The position numbers and the translations under genes are program-made. From Anarhynchus alexandrinus (lineage: Eukaryota > Chordata > Aves > Charadriiformes > Charadriidae): DNA of 64,000 bases. Below are positions 35,906-49,215 of the stretch, in pieces. Every line of letters begins with the position of its first letter. Position 1 is the first letter of the stretch. Location of the stretch: positions 2,029,715 through 2,093,714 of the forward strand of contig VUYV01000124.1 in the NCBI GenBank assembly GCA_008711295.1. The letters run 5' to 3'. Under the pieces are notes generated by a model that saw only the letters and a list, made by a program, of their open reading frames with translations, had not been told where the DNA came from and ran no database searches.

Positions 35906-38900
35906 ACTTCCTCAGATTCATGGTGTGAGATGACGTGACATGACTTGGCTTGCTCATCATGAACAGAGCAGTGAAGTCCCTGCAGGGATTCTGTATTTAT
36001 ACTGGTGATGAGGGAAAAGGAGAGATCCCATCTTTTGTTAGACAGCCATCTTTCATTAGTTACCTGATTGGATCACAGAGATGTAAACATTTGGTTTCCC
36101 TAGAGGTCCACACCAGTCTCTAGACTAATAACAGGTGGAGTGGGAAATGGCTGACCCAGAACACTGAAAATACGAGAGATGTCTCTCAACAGCATGTGTC
36201 TTAGGAAAAGATGCATTGCTTGAGAAGAAAAGTGGGCTCTTTCTATAATGGGTACCAGTACTAATGATGCTGTGGGATTCCTCACTTTCCTGTTGATTTG
36301 AATTCTGACTGTGTATGCTATAAACTAGAGGATTTTCCTAACTGACAGTGTCGTATTCCCAGCTACCGATGTGAGAGTCAAGCGGTGCTGTTACCTGTAA
36401 TCTGCAGATTCAGACCCTATGCCTGTGTACAGCTTTTCATCTTCTTCTCTCATTTGGAAATAATTTTCCAGAAGTCAATCAAATCTCCCAGGCTGACAGC
36501 CTTAAGTCTGCTGAACAGCGCGCTGAGCTTGCCAGGTTGAGACGAAAACTTAAGTTTGGGGAGCTGCTGTGACATGTCGGTTTGGTGATGTTCAAGGCAG
36601 GCTTTTCTCTTGCTCAGCCCTTCCATTTTGCTGGGCCACTGACTAGATAACTATTTTTCTGTGCTTATATGAAAGCCCAGGCTTGTGTGATACATCAGCA
36701 GGCAGCATCGCCTGCCACGAACATTAAGAAGTGATGAGCTGAGCCCCTCTGAATCATGAGAGCTTGAAAAAACTCATGGATTTTTACAGTTTGCCGGTTG
36801 ATATTCGGAGTCCTTACTACTCAGGTTTTAAAAGGCTTTTAGAAACAGGGACCTACCACTACCTCAGGATGACAGTGCAGTTCCAGCACCAACGACTGGG
36901 AGAGTCAAAAACCGTGAGAGTTGTTAGCAGTGGGGAGATGCCAGTCAGAGGTCAGCCCTGGCTTCACGAGCCACCCTGGCAGCTCGTGGCACTGATGTGA
37001 GAGCCTGGCCTCTGGACCACAAGTGGGTCACACATCTGTTCTGTGTGGCTGATGCTAAGACCTGGCTTTTTGTGAGCATCCTGGCTCAGCCCCCACATCT
37101 CGCTCATCCAGAGGCCATCTAAAGGACCTTGTGAAAGGGCTTGCATCTTGGCTTGCTAGGCTGATTTCAGGGAACGAGCTTATGTGCTCTTCCTGAGTCA
37201 ATGCTCAGAGCTTGCCAACAGGCAGCAGAGCCTCAGAGATAACCTCCTGAATTCAGCAAGCTGTTGGTTGGATCTAATTCAGCCCCAGCAAGATGCAGGA
37301 GGCCAGCTCTGAGGGAAGGAATATGCCATTTGCATGTGGCCATTTTTCTAACCATAAGTTTGTAGGAGGTAATACGAAACAGCTGGGTTTTATCTGATGC
37401 CAAAAGATTTGCTGTAACCCAGTTATTGCTGCTGTGTGAAGAGGAGAAAGTCTGCAGAGTCTGTAGCTCTATCACCAGCTCTTTTCAGGGAGCTGATACC
37501 GCAGTCCATCCAGCCTGTGACTTTCCCCTGAGGCTGTTCCAGGCCATACTAAGCTGCTTTCTTTGGGCTGCCATCACAAAATGAGAATAACACTGGCAGC
37601 CAGACTGGCTTCAAACCATCCGTTGTTGGTTAAGAAAGTGAAAATCCTTGTGTTCCCAACTGTAAATCCCCCAGCTGTCTTTGCTAAGCAGAATCTGAAA
37701 TGTTTAGTCCATCTGTTTCATTCTGTGTAATCTGAATATGTACTTTTTTTTCCTAGTGGCCATTAAAATACATTTTAATTGTAGTATCACGTGCTCAGCA
37801 ACAGTTTCTGTCTAGAATAAGAGTTAAAGATGCTGCTGCAGGAGAGGAACAAGGTGGGACTGCATCCTGCTGAAGCAGAGACATTGACAGCAAAAACCTC
37901 CCCCCACCAAACTGGAACAGCAGCCCACTGTATGGACAACTTTAGCAGAAGGGCTGGAATCTGAAGTGATCAAGCAAATCAAACTCCCTTATCAGTCTTG
38001 GAAAAAAGTTCTCATTTGCTTTGTTTCAGTTCTCAAAAAAGTCTGTCCCCAAAACACGTAATGAAGGTGGGTTGCCACTTCCAGATAATACAGGTCTTAA
38101 AATTATGACCCTATGCATGTTGTCCCTGTTCCCCCCACCCCGATGCTGCTGTCATGTGTTGAAAAAGGCGTTAAGGGAAGGCAGTTGATCTGTCTCTTGG
38201 TTCTCCATATAGAAAGCAATACAAAGTCAAAAGAAAGGGATCAGCATTTAAAGGTCCAGCAGACAGCCAGAGCTTGAAGTTTCTTCCTTGTGTCCTCAGG
38301 AAGATATCAGTCTCACTCTTCCTCGCTCCGTCTCCAGGGTCAGAGCTATGGCAGGGTCTGGTCACACAGATGCCCAAGTCCTACTTGGCACTAGTCCTAC
38401 TTGTGTCACAGAATGGGAGCGGGAATGGGAGTACTTGCTACCAGCTCCATCTTTTAATTTTTTCTACCATATACCATTTCTCTATTTCCTCTTTCTCTTT
38501 TGTTTCACTCCTTGTTGCAGCTCCCATTCCAAAAACCCCTCCTCTGCCCTGGAGTCAGAGCTCCTGCCAGGCCCTTCAGGCTTTCTGCTATGGATTTCTG
38601 TGTCTCTCTCTCCTCTCTTCCTTTTCCCACCTGAACTCTCCTTTGAGATACTCTCATTCTCCTTTCTCACCCAAACAGGATCCCAGGCTGTGAATTGGAT
38701 CTGCTTTGATTGATTTGTCGTGAGACTTTTCACTCAAGCTGTTTTTCACATTCAACGAAGGTCTCACTTCCCTTTGGATACCTTCTCCCACCCCTCCCTC
38801 CGCAGAGAGTGTGTGTTAGCCGTGGTGTTCACTGCAGATTCATGGCCAGATGAAAGCCTGCAGAACTGGGAACTCATAAAAGCAGTAATTGGTAACCAAA

Positions 38901-41900
38901 CATTTGCCCTGACCTCATTTCAAGTGAGTCAAGTTGTCAGTAAAAAGGTGTCAGGACTGGTTGCACTAGAGCAGGTCCTGCTGTGGGATGGACGGGACAG
39001 CAGGACAAGGTCTGGCCCAGCTCTGCCTTGTACATTTGTGCCCTCAGGGCTGCACCCCACATGTACGCGCACGCACACTCACACGCACATAGACTGAGGG
39101 ATGCCTCCATAAATGCTGCAAACGAAGTCACTGTTTGAGATGATTTAATATTATATCTAGCTTCTGTTGCTAGTAACCGTGTCTTTTTCCTTTCCTTTCA
39201 AAGTGTTTTGTTGTGGTGGTGTTTTTTTTCTTGGCAGAGTTCTTTTATATAAAGCTTTTCTGTCATCTTCGCTTCTCATGTTTTGCATTTTGGATGTCAG
39301 TATTTCACAGTAGTTAACACCAAACCTTTACAGTACCGAGGTAAGCTGGGGTCTAATACGGAAAATGTACAGTTTCATATGAATCACAGTTTTGATTTGT
39401 AGCTCTGACAATAGACAAGAGAACATATGCTCATATGCTTCTGTTAGCTCAGCTCTGGGGAGAAAATAGTATAATGAAGAGAGTACACTGGTGATTCACC
39501 CTTCCTCTGAGCTAATCTCCCATCACCTCTGTTGGCTGTGGTGGGCAACCGGGAACTCTCGTGAGTGCTGTGAACAACAGGAATCTGGGCACGTGTAATC
39601 ACTGCAGATCTGGTGGCACTACTTGTATGAGGATCTGTCTTGGCCCCAAAGCCCCAGCCAAATTCCTCTTCTTATTCCCTAATGCCTTTGCCAGTTCCAC
39701 CTGGCTACATTACAGGTTATTTCCTCACCAGTGATGGGGAGTTGCCAGAGGTAGCTATGAGCTGGCACAGGTTCACGCTCCCCGGCAGGCAAAATGGAGT
39801 GAAGGGGAGCCCTCTGGAAGGAAACAAAAGTTGTGGAAGTGAGTTGTTGCAGAGCTGCTGCTATTTATAAAACTTGGCTAGCAATAAAGGAAAGAGAAGG
39901 ACTGTGGGTAGGGCCTGTCAGCCTCTCTTGTAGAGCAGCTTCATTCACCACCGCTGTGGTTGAATAGTGCTGTACTCGGGGCTCATGGCTACAGCTACAC
40001 CGTTTTCCCCCACCGAAAACAAATAGTAATTTTGCTACTCAAGAAAAAAAACCATCTGCCTGCTTGCTCGGCCCGTGTGCCTGCACGACAGCACAGCTGT
40101 AGCGGGCAAGGAGCAGATCAGGAGCTTGTCCAACGCAGGCAGCGGGGAAGGCAGGAGGTCCCGGGGCAGGGAGATGCTCGGTGCTGGCTGCTGCGCCCGG
40201 CAGAGGCAGAGCCGGCACTCGCCGCTCATCGCAAAGTGGAGGAGGGAAATCCAGGAGCAAAGCCTCCTGCTCCCAGTTTGTGGTGGACAAGTCAACTTGC
40301 TAAATGGGTCCTTCTATTAGCAAGTGAAAAGGGTTCGGAGGCCTTTCAGTGAATTTGCTCCTGTACAGTTGTGCTAGGAAGAGAGGGGGGAAAAAGGTGT
40401 ATTTTGTGTTTCTTTCCAGCCTGCCTCACTCCCTCTCCTCCCCCTTGCCCTCTCATCGGTCCACATAAAACAACAGGTGCTTTCCATAGGATAAGGAGTG
40501 AGCGTGAAATTAGGGCAACAAGGTAATTTCCTGGGCACTACACAGTCTATTTATTTCCTGATTCCCCACCACAACTGCTACTGGAACCAGTTTCTGTAGG
40601 CACAGCTCTCCCGGCTGAACAGAGTTTGAGCCGGCCCCCTGCTGTGACAGAGGGAGCATCTCTCTCTGGGAAGCAAAAGAAAGGGGTTTTTCCCCTCCCT
40701 CTCTCTGTGGGACCACTCACACCCCCTTCCACCTCGCAGGCTGCTAAAGTCACATATTGCCACAGGTTTCCTGTCATCTTCTTATCAAGTATCTATGAAT
40801 TTACCTTCCTGAAACTGTAGCTGTGAGAGGAGCCAGGAGGGTGTCTTGGCTTTCCATCACCTTCGCTGAGGCAGCTCGGAGGCTGTTGGTGTGGTAGTAC
40901 AGCCTGCAGCATTTAGTAACCAAGGAACTCCTCAGAAGATCAACTCAGAACAATCTCTGGAAACCATCTCACACCAGCTGCAGCGATACAAAGTCCTACT
41001 AATTGGTTATGCAAACCCATGGGTAGTATTAAAGAACCTGATGATTTACTGCACTGTGCCAAGCGTCCCATCTGGGTGGCACATTGGCCCACCACTGTTC
41101 CTCCTTATTTAAGCAAGCCCTGCCCAAGCCTCTAAACTACTGTGCACAGCAAGGAGTTTCACAGCAGAAACTTGGGAGGAGCATCAGCGTGCTTCAGGGT
41201 GCAGAAGGAAAGGTGAATAAACGAGCAGAGAAGAGGGGTAGTCAGCAGGTCCTGTGCGATTTTGGTTTGATTTCCCCTTTCCCCAGTGCATACCCTCCTC
41301 CTTCCCTTCTCCTGCCCCTGCAAAAAGAGAAAGGGTATCATCAAGGGATTGATCATAAAGAAAACAATGCAGACAAAGCCTCTGGAGATCTCAGGCGAAG
41401 CATCACAAGGACATAGCTGCTCCTGGGCCTGCTGGGCTGTAGTCTGGGGAGAACATTTACACAGATGAAACTTGCAGAGAAATTCTGGGACAGCAAAACA
41501 GAGATGCATGGCTGAGGGGGTTGCTCTGCACTCAAGATCCTCCCCTTCATCTCATGGGCTCCTGGGTTAACTAGCTGGCGCAAATAGCCAGACTTTTGCC
41601 TTCCTGTCAGTTCTGGGAACCAGTCATACCCTCTTCTTAATCTAAACAAAGTCTTCTCCACCCTGTCCAGGCTGCTTTTACCAGCTGCAATGGTTAACAC
41701 ATATTTGGAAAAATTCTGCAGCCGGCATGTGTTTGTCTTCTCCTCACACTTTCAAAAATGATTGTGCTGGAGGAAGGAAGCCTCCCCCTCTTTTGCTCCC
41801 TCCAGCTGGAAAATCACCTCTAATCTTACTGCCCTTTTTCCTGCTGTGTATCCTGCCAATTAAAACTGGGTCTCGTTATGAACTGCAAATAATGTAGCTA

Positions 41901-42450
41901 AGCCTTTGGCCAGTTTTTTTTTCTAGTTCAATTCTCATTCTGCCCATGAACCTGGGTTTGGCTCGTATTTTGTATCCTATGATCAGCTCATGCCCCTCTC
42001 ATTTCAACCTCAGTTCTTGCTTGCTGTCAGCTTTCCTACTGCTCTGCCTGGCATCTGCCATGCCATTTTCTTCCTGCTGTTTTCACATGTGATGGGCGAA
42101 TGGGGTCACTTCCCAGGGCACTGGGGACATTTTAGCCCTGCTGGGTACCTGGAGGGGCCTGTGTTCATTCCCCTATGTACCACATGTGGAGGACATATAC
42201 CACCTGGCTGAGCTAAAGCCTTGTTTGCTTGTTTTGGCTTCCAGGATGTGTGTTCTCATGTTGCCATTTGACTGCTCCACAGAAAAATACCATCAAATTG
42301 TAGTGGACATGACCACCTCCAAGAGAGTGTCCTTCTTTGTCTTTCCAACTCCCTACAGAAATGGCTGGGTAAATTGGGTGGGATTGGGTGGCCTCTGCCC
42401 ACACCTCCACATCTGGCTGTTAAGGACCACTCACTGGAAAAGGTGTGTAA
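35906..42450. other. Intergenic region, no gene recognised
   Basis: No exon or RNA gene was recognised. It includes a pyrimidine-rich part (38440-38680), a CA-type stretch around 39060-39090 and a short CpG-rich patch near 40.06-40.25 kb. Overlapping frames near 40.0-40.3 kb on both strands result from that GC-rich composition. Confidence 0.6.
40064..40250. promoter_or_regulatory. CpG-rich intergenic patch
   Basis: By hand count there are about 14 CpG dinucleotides in under 200 bases, with high GC content, in otherwise CpG-poor surroundings. This is shorter than a standard CpG island, and no gene start is recognisable beside it. It could be an enhancer, an unannotated non-coding promoter or chance. 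Confidence 0.3.
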
Positions 42451-44811
42451 CTTTATTTAACTATGGACTCTGGGGGGTCTTTTTGTGTACATGGACCTCT
42501 TTCTTGCAGGCTTAATAATAGGTTCTCCCCTTTACAGCCAATGCTTATTTCATTCTTCTGTTTCCTGTTAAAGTAGTTCTTGGACAAAACCACAAGTTTC
42601 TCCCTTGGGTATTCTTAAACTCAGCAGTGGCCAGGAGATAAACTTGCCCATGGTCTTTTAGGGCCTTGCTCCTCTAGAGCTGAAGAGCCCCTTGATGTGT
42701 TGGAAGTCAAATATGCCTTCTCTTTCTTTCTGCAGAAGACAAAGCCTTTTAGGAAGTTTCAAAAGCTCTTCCCTACTCCCCTGACATATGCAGTAGAAAT
42801 GGCGATGTGTCTGCACGTCTTTCCAATCAGACTGCAAACTCCACCAAGATGTTTGATACTGCAAGGCAGAGCTGGCTGCTGTGGGGAGAGTGCCATCCAC
42901 AGGAGCTCTGTTGGCTTTGCTGGCACTGCTTCTGTCTTTCTCCTTGACATGTGGACGGCCCCCACCTGGAGTTTTGTCCATGTTTCGCTCAACCTCTGTG
43001 TCACTGTGGAAACATACAGATGCTACATAGCTGGCATAACTGTTCCTGACTCTTTTCATTTTCTCTTTGATGACTTCCTTCTTCCAGCTCCTGGTGTGAG
43101 TTTGCACTGCGTGCAGGTACCCTGAGTGTCAAGCTACGTAAGGACAACCATTTTCTGCAGAAAGTAGGTTGTTGTGTAGCACCTGGAGGCTCTCTGAGAT
43201 CCTTTTCATATGCACATTCACAAACTTCCCACTTTCCCCCACACTTTGCAGTACTCCTGCAGGGAAAGAGGCTGAGAACTGAGGAGACTGTATTTTGGAG
43301 TCTGCTGTGCCCTTTTTATACTAATGTATACATGGGACTGATGCAGTGACAGTATGTCAGTGAAGCCATTGCGAGGGCTAAAATTGTTTCCAGACAAAGT
43401 GACAGTCCATGGAGTTACATCTCCAGTCACTGGAAAATGCCCTTTCTCTTATATTAAGGTCATGAGTAACAAGCCTGCCTCTACTTGCCTGCGCTTTCCT
43501 GGGGCAGACACTGTTTGTGTAGGTGGTGTCTTCCCCTCCTACATGGCCTGCAGGATGAATCCTCATTTCACTCCTAATGAAGAGACACACGCAGCTGTGG
43601 CATGAACTGTCATGAGCAATATCAAGTAGGGGGGAGTCATCTCTATTTGAAGTTGCTGCGTGCTGTGATGTATTTAGGGTATGGAGGACTGCATGCACTT
43701 GAGAACCAAAATCTTATTAGCTCTGTGTTTTATACAGTACCAGGTACACCTTACGTGCACCCAAGCACACCTCTGCGTAACCTTTTTTTCTGGTCTAGTT
43801 AACAATTACCTACACAATTCCCCTCATTTGTCCTCGTTGTCTTTAACTCAATTGTTCTTCTAGCAGCAGCTGTAGCCTCATTTATTGCTTAGACATGCAT
43901 AGTGGTGGGCAGAGGCGCTTGCTATTTCTGGCACAGATGTATGAACCATGGGCCATCTGAAGAAGGTGACTGTGCTGCCTCCAGGATGCAGCCCTTTCCT
44001 TCACAGTAGCTGCACACAGTGTTCCCAATTTTGAGAAGCAGCCACTTTCCACCACCCACCGGAGGAACATGAACTTGTGGTGCCATCACAGGTAATACAA
44101 GTTTCTCACAACTTATGTAGGTCCACCTTATCTCAGAGATTTATATGCCACCTTAAGATGGTCTCTTCAACATCCCCAATGTGGGCTAGATGTGTCCCTG
44201 AGCTAAAGAATATGACTTCATTTTTTTCAGAGACAATAGAGATTTGCCTTTTCTCTTCATGTTTCTCTATTAACTCTTTCTAATTTTGGCTAGAGAAAAA
44301 TGTGGTGAGATACCACAGCTGGAATGTGGGATGCCATGGCCAACTGTCTGCGGACACCACATCCGCTGGGACCAAAGCACGCAGCACTTGGCTGAACTTT
44401 GTTTGTTCAGCTCTCTGTGTTTCAGTTTCCATGTTGCAGCTGAGGACCAAGTGAAGTATCTCTGGGTACACTCACTTCACACTGACCGCCATGGGATGAG
44501 ATCACTCATGTCCATCCTGCAACTGAGAACAGGTCCCTGTGGGCCACTGATGGGGCAAGTCACACTGGAAACATGTTTGTGGAACTTACTGTTCCCATTA
44601 CCGGCATTTTCAGAAAAGGACCCTTGAGCCGAGGAGCCTGAGCTCTTAGAAAGAATCAGACTGCGGGAGGAGGTCTGAACAGGCCCTATGGGAAATAGGC
44701 TCCAAAGCTGTTGGTGCTGCCCTGTTTGTCAGCACCAGGTTCTCCTACAAAAGAAAAAACAGGACACAGGAAGCACCAACACAAGGTGGGAGAGTCGAGA
44801 CCTCAATCCAA

Positions 44812-45010
44812 TGTACTAATAATACTTAGCACTGTACATCACTGTACTGTTACTTACAAACATTAACTAACACATCCTCACAACACCCCTGCGAGGTAGG
44901 GAAGTAGTATTATCCCCAGTGTACAGATGGGGAAACCGAGGCACAGAGAGGCTAAGTGACTTGCCCAAGATCACACAGCAAGGCATTGGCAGAGCCAAGA
45001 TAAGAATGGA
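44812..45010 (-). repeat. MIR-like CORE-SINE, reverse orientation
   Basis: The plus strand shows the reversed MIR order: AATACTTAGCACTG, CTCACAACACCCCTGCGAGGTAG, ATTATCCCCAGTGTACAG, TGGGGAAACCGAGGCACAGA, GTGACTTGCCCAAG, ATCACACAGCAAG and GGCAGAGCCAAGAT. It is the best preserved of the MIR-like copies here and falls in the probable TTC9 3' UTR. Confidence 0.85.
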
Positions 45011-45702
45011 GACGTCCCTTGTTCCCCACCTCATACTGCCCCCCACTAGACAACGTTGCCTGTCTGGACCCGGGGAACCCAAGAGGTCCCTTTGAAAAGT
45101 AATGCCTGGACTTGTTGCCTATTAATAATTTTTATTTGCCTTTAATGAATTATTTCACAGTTTTTCCCTCACACTGTACACCACGCTTTCACAGTCCGTT
45201 CAGCGTTCTGTGGTAGACCACAGCCTTCTCCTCCAGCACCGGGACAGCTCTGCGGGGGGGTTTATAGGGTGCTCTGTGCTTTCATTAAGAGGATGTTTAG
45301 AAACAGTTTTCACTGGCATTAGACTGGGAGCATGTGAGCTCTCACTGGAGACTGGTAACACACACTGGAGAAGCAGGCAGAGGGAACTGATGGTAGAAAG
45401 GCCTCTGTGAAATGACCAGTGGCTCTCTTGCATTCTTAGCTCTTCCAAGCTCCGGTGATCACTCAGAGCAGAAACTGTTTGTCTCCAACTTGCCTGGTCA
45501 GGAAGTCGTTGTTCTGGGGGTTGCTTCCCTAAGGGTAATAGGCAGTCAGCTCAGGACCAGAAAGGTCCCCCAGCATTGCCTACTCCAGGTGTGTGACACT
45601 GTTGTGGAACAAGGCCGGCTGTAGCCGTTGTGCTCTCCTGCCATGGGGAAGGGGTATTACCACAGTTGGCAAGCAGCCATATCCAGCGTCTGTGTCTCTC
45701 TC

Positions 45703-45720
45703 TTTTTTTTTTTTTTTTTT
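45703..45720. repeat. Poly(T) tract (18)
   Basis: Eighteen consecutive T follow a CTCTCTCT stretch. It lies about 145 bases beyond the TTC9 stop on the gene's strand, where it reads as A18. Confidence 0.9.
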
Positions 45721-45864
45721 CAAAACTGGGATTCAATGAAGAGCAAGGGAGAGTGGATGGATGAGGAGATGAGGATGAGGCAGAGCAAACAGGAAAATCC
45801 ACCAAATGAGCTTCTAGGAAGGAAATGTTCCCCCTTGGGCACTTCAGCTGAGGCGGCTTCATTT

Positions 45865-45990
<126 letters not shown>

Positions 45991-47520
45991 CTATGGAAGA
46001 CAGACACACTGCACCTTCATCCCTGGTGCATCACCTGGGGAGCAACATGGCTCCAGCGCAGCCTGAGGGAGCAGCATCAGCTAGAAGGGGCTCTGAACCA
46101 AATCCTGTAGCTTTGGTTTTGGCAAACCTGGTCTGATTTGTGCTCGCCATCCCTGTTGCTCATGATCTTGCCTCAGATAGTTTTTACCTTCTCTCTGACT
46201 GCTCTTGGTCAGCACAGTTGAATTCACACAGTTGAAACTATCCAGGTCATCCTTGCCTGTTCTTGTGGAACGGCACCTCCACTGGCTTCCCTTCCCTTCC
46301 CTCAGTGCTTGCACGCAAGCCCCTAAAGGCATTTTGCGTACAGTTATGCTCCGCCTTTTCGCCCTCCTATTCCTTTTACAGCCTGTTTCACTCTTCTCAC
46401 ATTTTTCCGTGATGAGTTGAATTGGGAAGAGCATCCTTCACATTCTCTTTGTACCCTTGCTTTCCTTAGATTTCATATTTAGAGGTCTTTCCACCTTGTC
46501 ACTCTACCTGCGTTTTTGTCATATGCTGTATGCTGCATACTGCCTTGTCTATCCTGTCTTAACAAAGTTCCTAGGGGCAGAGAACCACTGATTCATCCCT
46601 GTAGAGAGCTGTCAGATCCCAGCACTGTGCAGGTGGTAAGCTGAGCCCTTTTTCTCCTTCCAGTGTTTCAATGCATCAACACAGCACGCACAATGTGAGT
46701 TTTGTTCTACCTCCTGGCCTCAGCAGTGGGGGAACCTGTTCACCCTGAAGCACAGGTTGATCTAAACACATATGTTTCTCCACACAGACCCCATGATTCT
46801 GCAGTCATGATCAGTCCTTTCTCAAATCTTGTTGATTTACTATCATGAGGGTGACATCCCGCACATGTGGCACCCACACAGTGGCAAAAGCCATGTGGTA
46901 TGAGAAGCAAGCAAGCAAAAAAACGGCCACTTTCACTTACATATTGATTGAAAAATGGTTCTTTGCTCAGAGCGTTACTCAGACAGCCAACCAGGGCCAG
47001 CTTAGTCCATTAAAGTTATTAGAAGTTATTAGATCCTCAGAAACCAATCTGAAGTGCACTGCAGTCCGCAGTCAGAAGGCAATCTTGTCTCCTCATCCAC
47101 ATAGCAATGTGCCCCACACCAGCTAGGGAAATGAGAAGTGCTTGAACTTTCAAAGAGGTGAACAAATTACTGGTAACACATCCAGCACTGGCAAGTGTGG
47201 GTATTGCAGCCACCAAAGCAGTTGTGGGTGCAAAGTTTCCTTTAAACATGAGGACATCTCTGTTGTGCCCTCAGCCAGAGCTGAAACAGTGGGAGACGGA
47301 TGGGTTTCCCTTCACACAGAGCTCTCCACAAATGTGCCATGAGGTAGCAGTGGGCTGTGGCAACGCTGTGGTGACTTCTCAGGCTGTCTCTGGTGAGGTG
47401 GGTCTCCCTGCTCAGTCTTCTGCAGGTTCAACTGCATCATCCTAGTCAGTCTATAGGGTGGGATTCAGTGATTAAGCTAGTTGCCCCATTCTTAATAAGC
47501 CAAGAAGTTCTGCTCTTGCT

Positions 47521-47760
47521 TGTGTCAGACAAGGTGCCCCGGCACCCCGGGCTGTTCATGCATTAGCATTTCATACCAGCTCAGCGAATTTTAAAGCAGC
47601 TCCGTGTCCTTCCAGCCCTTTGACAGGCTGCAGTCTGGGTACCCGTCCCTGCCGCTGCGGTTCACACGTTGAACGTGGGTGATAAGCGATGGCTGCGTAG
47701 GCACGTTAGGAAATCACATCTGCCTGGGCCTGCAGGGACTCGGCGCCCGGCTGAGGGGGC
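47521..47760. promoter_or_regulatory. CpG-rich patch inside TTC9 intron 2
   Basis: By hand count there are about 15 CpG in 240 bases, most of them in 47640-47755, within CpG-poor intronic sequence. It is too short for a classical island and no exon borders it. It may be an intronic regulatory element or a decayed island. Confidence 0.3.
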
Positions 47761-49124
47761 AGAGGTGGGTTCTGGGCATAACTGGGCAATGAAAGGTTGC
47801 CAACTCCCTTTGGCTTGCGGGTAAGGATAGCCAGCTGCTCGTGGCACAGCTTCCCTCACCGGGGAGATCTCCATAAGCCTGGGAAGCCAGGGGCAAAATA
47901 AGGTGTAGCCTGAGAGAGGGCGGGAGGTACTCCCATTGCGAGCTAGTTATAAATCTCCCGGGCAGGTTTTGGCATGTTTTGCTTCCTTTTTGAGGGCCAC
48001 TATTTTGCCACAGAGAAATAATGAGAGCAGCACTCTGTTTATAGAAGAAGTAGGGCCTTGCCTTTGTCAGGGCTTTCCCATCAAATAGTATTGCACCATA
48101 CCAGCCCAGCCTGCAGAAGTATTTAAAAGGTAAATGTTAATGAAGGGAAGACTCTTGTCTCTCAGTGAGGAAGAGGTGATTCCCTTCTGCTGATGTGGGA
48201 ACAACAGGTGAGGACAATTCAGATGAGGGGTCAAACCCATACAAGGAGATGCCGGCAAAGCTGCAATGGGAACAGGTCTCTTGGCTCTTAGGACTGTGCC
48301 TGTGTCCTTGTGCAGAGTGACCTTCTGCCATCGCAGAGGTCATTTCTGCTTCTCCCTGTGGCTTCAGAGCCCAGTCGCTCATCTGTTGTGCAGAGACCTG
48401 GACCTGGGTTTTGCTCCCAGGACTTTCTGTCTCAGGTGTTCAGGAAGGCAGCTCCTGAGCTCAACTGCGAGCCTGCTCCATGCCGTGTGGGAAATCTGGC
48501 TCATACATGAGGTCCACATGATGTCCAAAGTCAGCTTTCAGCGCAGGGCCGGTAGAGACGAACTGCGGGGTGTTCGATATTGCCAGGCCAGCTGATGGTC
48601 CGGTCTCCATCCCAGTCAGTACCTACCTCCACCATGTGGCCGCACCACTGGGATAGAGCTGAAGAAGGCTCACTGAAGGTAAGGTGTATGTTTGGCTGCC
48701 CGCGCTGCACCAGCCCCTGGACACAGAGCTCACGAAGGGCTGCATGAATGCTCTGCACAACTTAAGAGTGGCTTCCCTCTCCCTTAGTAAGGAAGGTTAT
48801 ACAATTATCTTGTGTTACTTCCCTCTGCTTTTGTGATTTTTGTTTGGAGGTAGCATAAGAAATCAGGCCAAACCCAACCTTCACCCCTGACAGGCAGTAA
48901 ATAGCCATAAGGGATTTGCTGTGCTGACGGCCCTTTAGAACAGTAAAACCCTTTGCTAGCTAATTCCTCTTTACCATTTAAAATCTCCCCCACCAAAGAG
49001 AATAACTGCCAGTGCTTTGTGCCAAAAGCACTCCTTATTAGAAAAAAAAAAAGACACACAGAACATGACTGTAATAATAACCAAGTGCTTTTACCAGTGA
49101 GCCTAGTGAAACCTCAGATAAAGG

Positions 49125-49215
49125 AAAACAATCGCATTTTGTAGATGGAGACACTGAAAGTGGAGACACTGACTTATTCCAGGTCACATAATAATTCTTG
49201 ATAGTGTTACCCGAT
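49125..49215 (-). repeat. Possible MIR-like remnant, reverse orientation
   Basis: The plus strand reads CATTTTGTAGATGGAGACACTGAA, then GACTTATTCCAGGTCACATA and a CCCGATTCCTACTGC word. These echo a reversed MIR core, but with a short internal duplication (GGAGACACTGA twice). The assignment is weak. Confidence 0.45.

Larger units (their letters stand above)
42451..45864 (-). other. TTC9: Probable TTC9 3' UTR and flank
   Basis: This is sequence downstream of the TTC9 stop on the minus strand. Reverse-strand AATAAA hexamers (TTTATT on plus) lie at about 45131, 43881 and 42452, and any of them could be the poly(A) signal. The region includes an 18-base poly(T) (poly(A) on the gene strand) and a MIR-like SINE. 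There is no other recognised exon. The extent is inferred. Confidence 0.4.
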
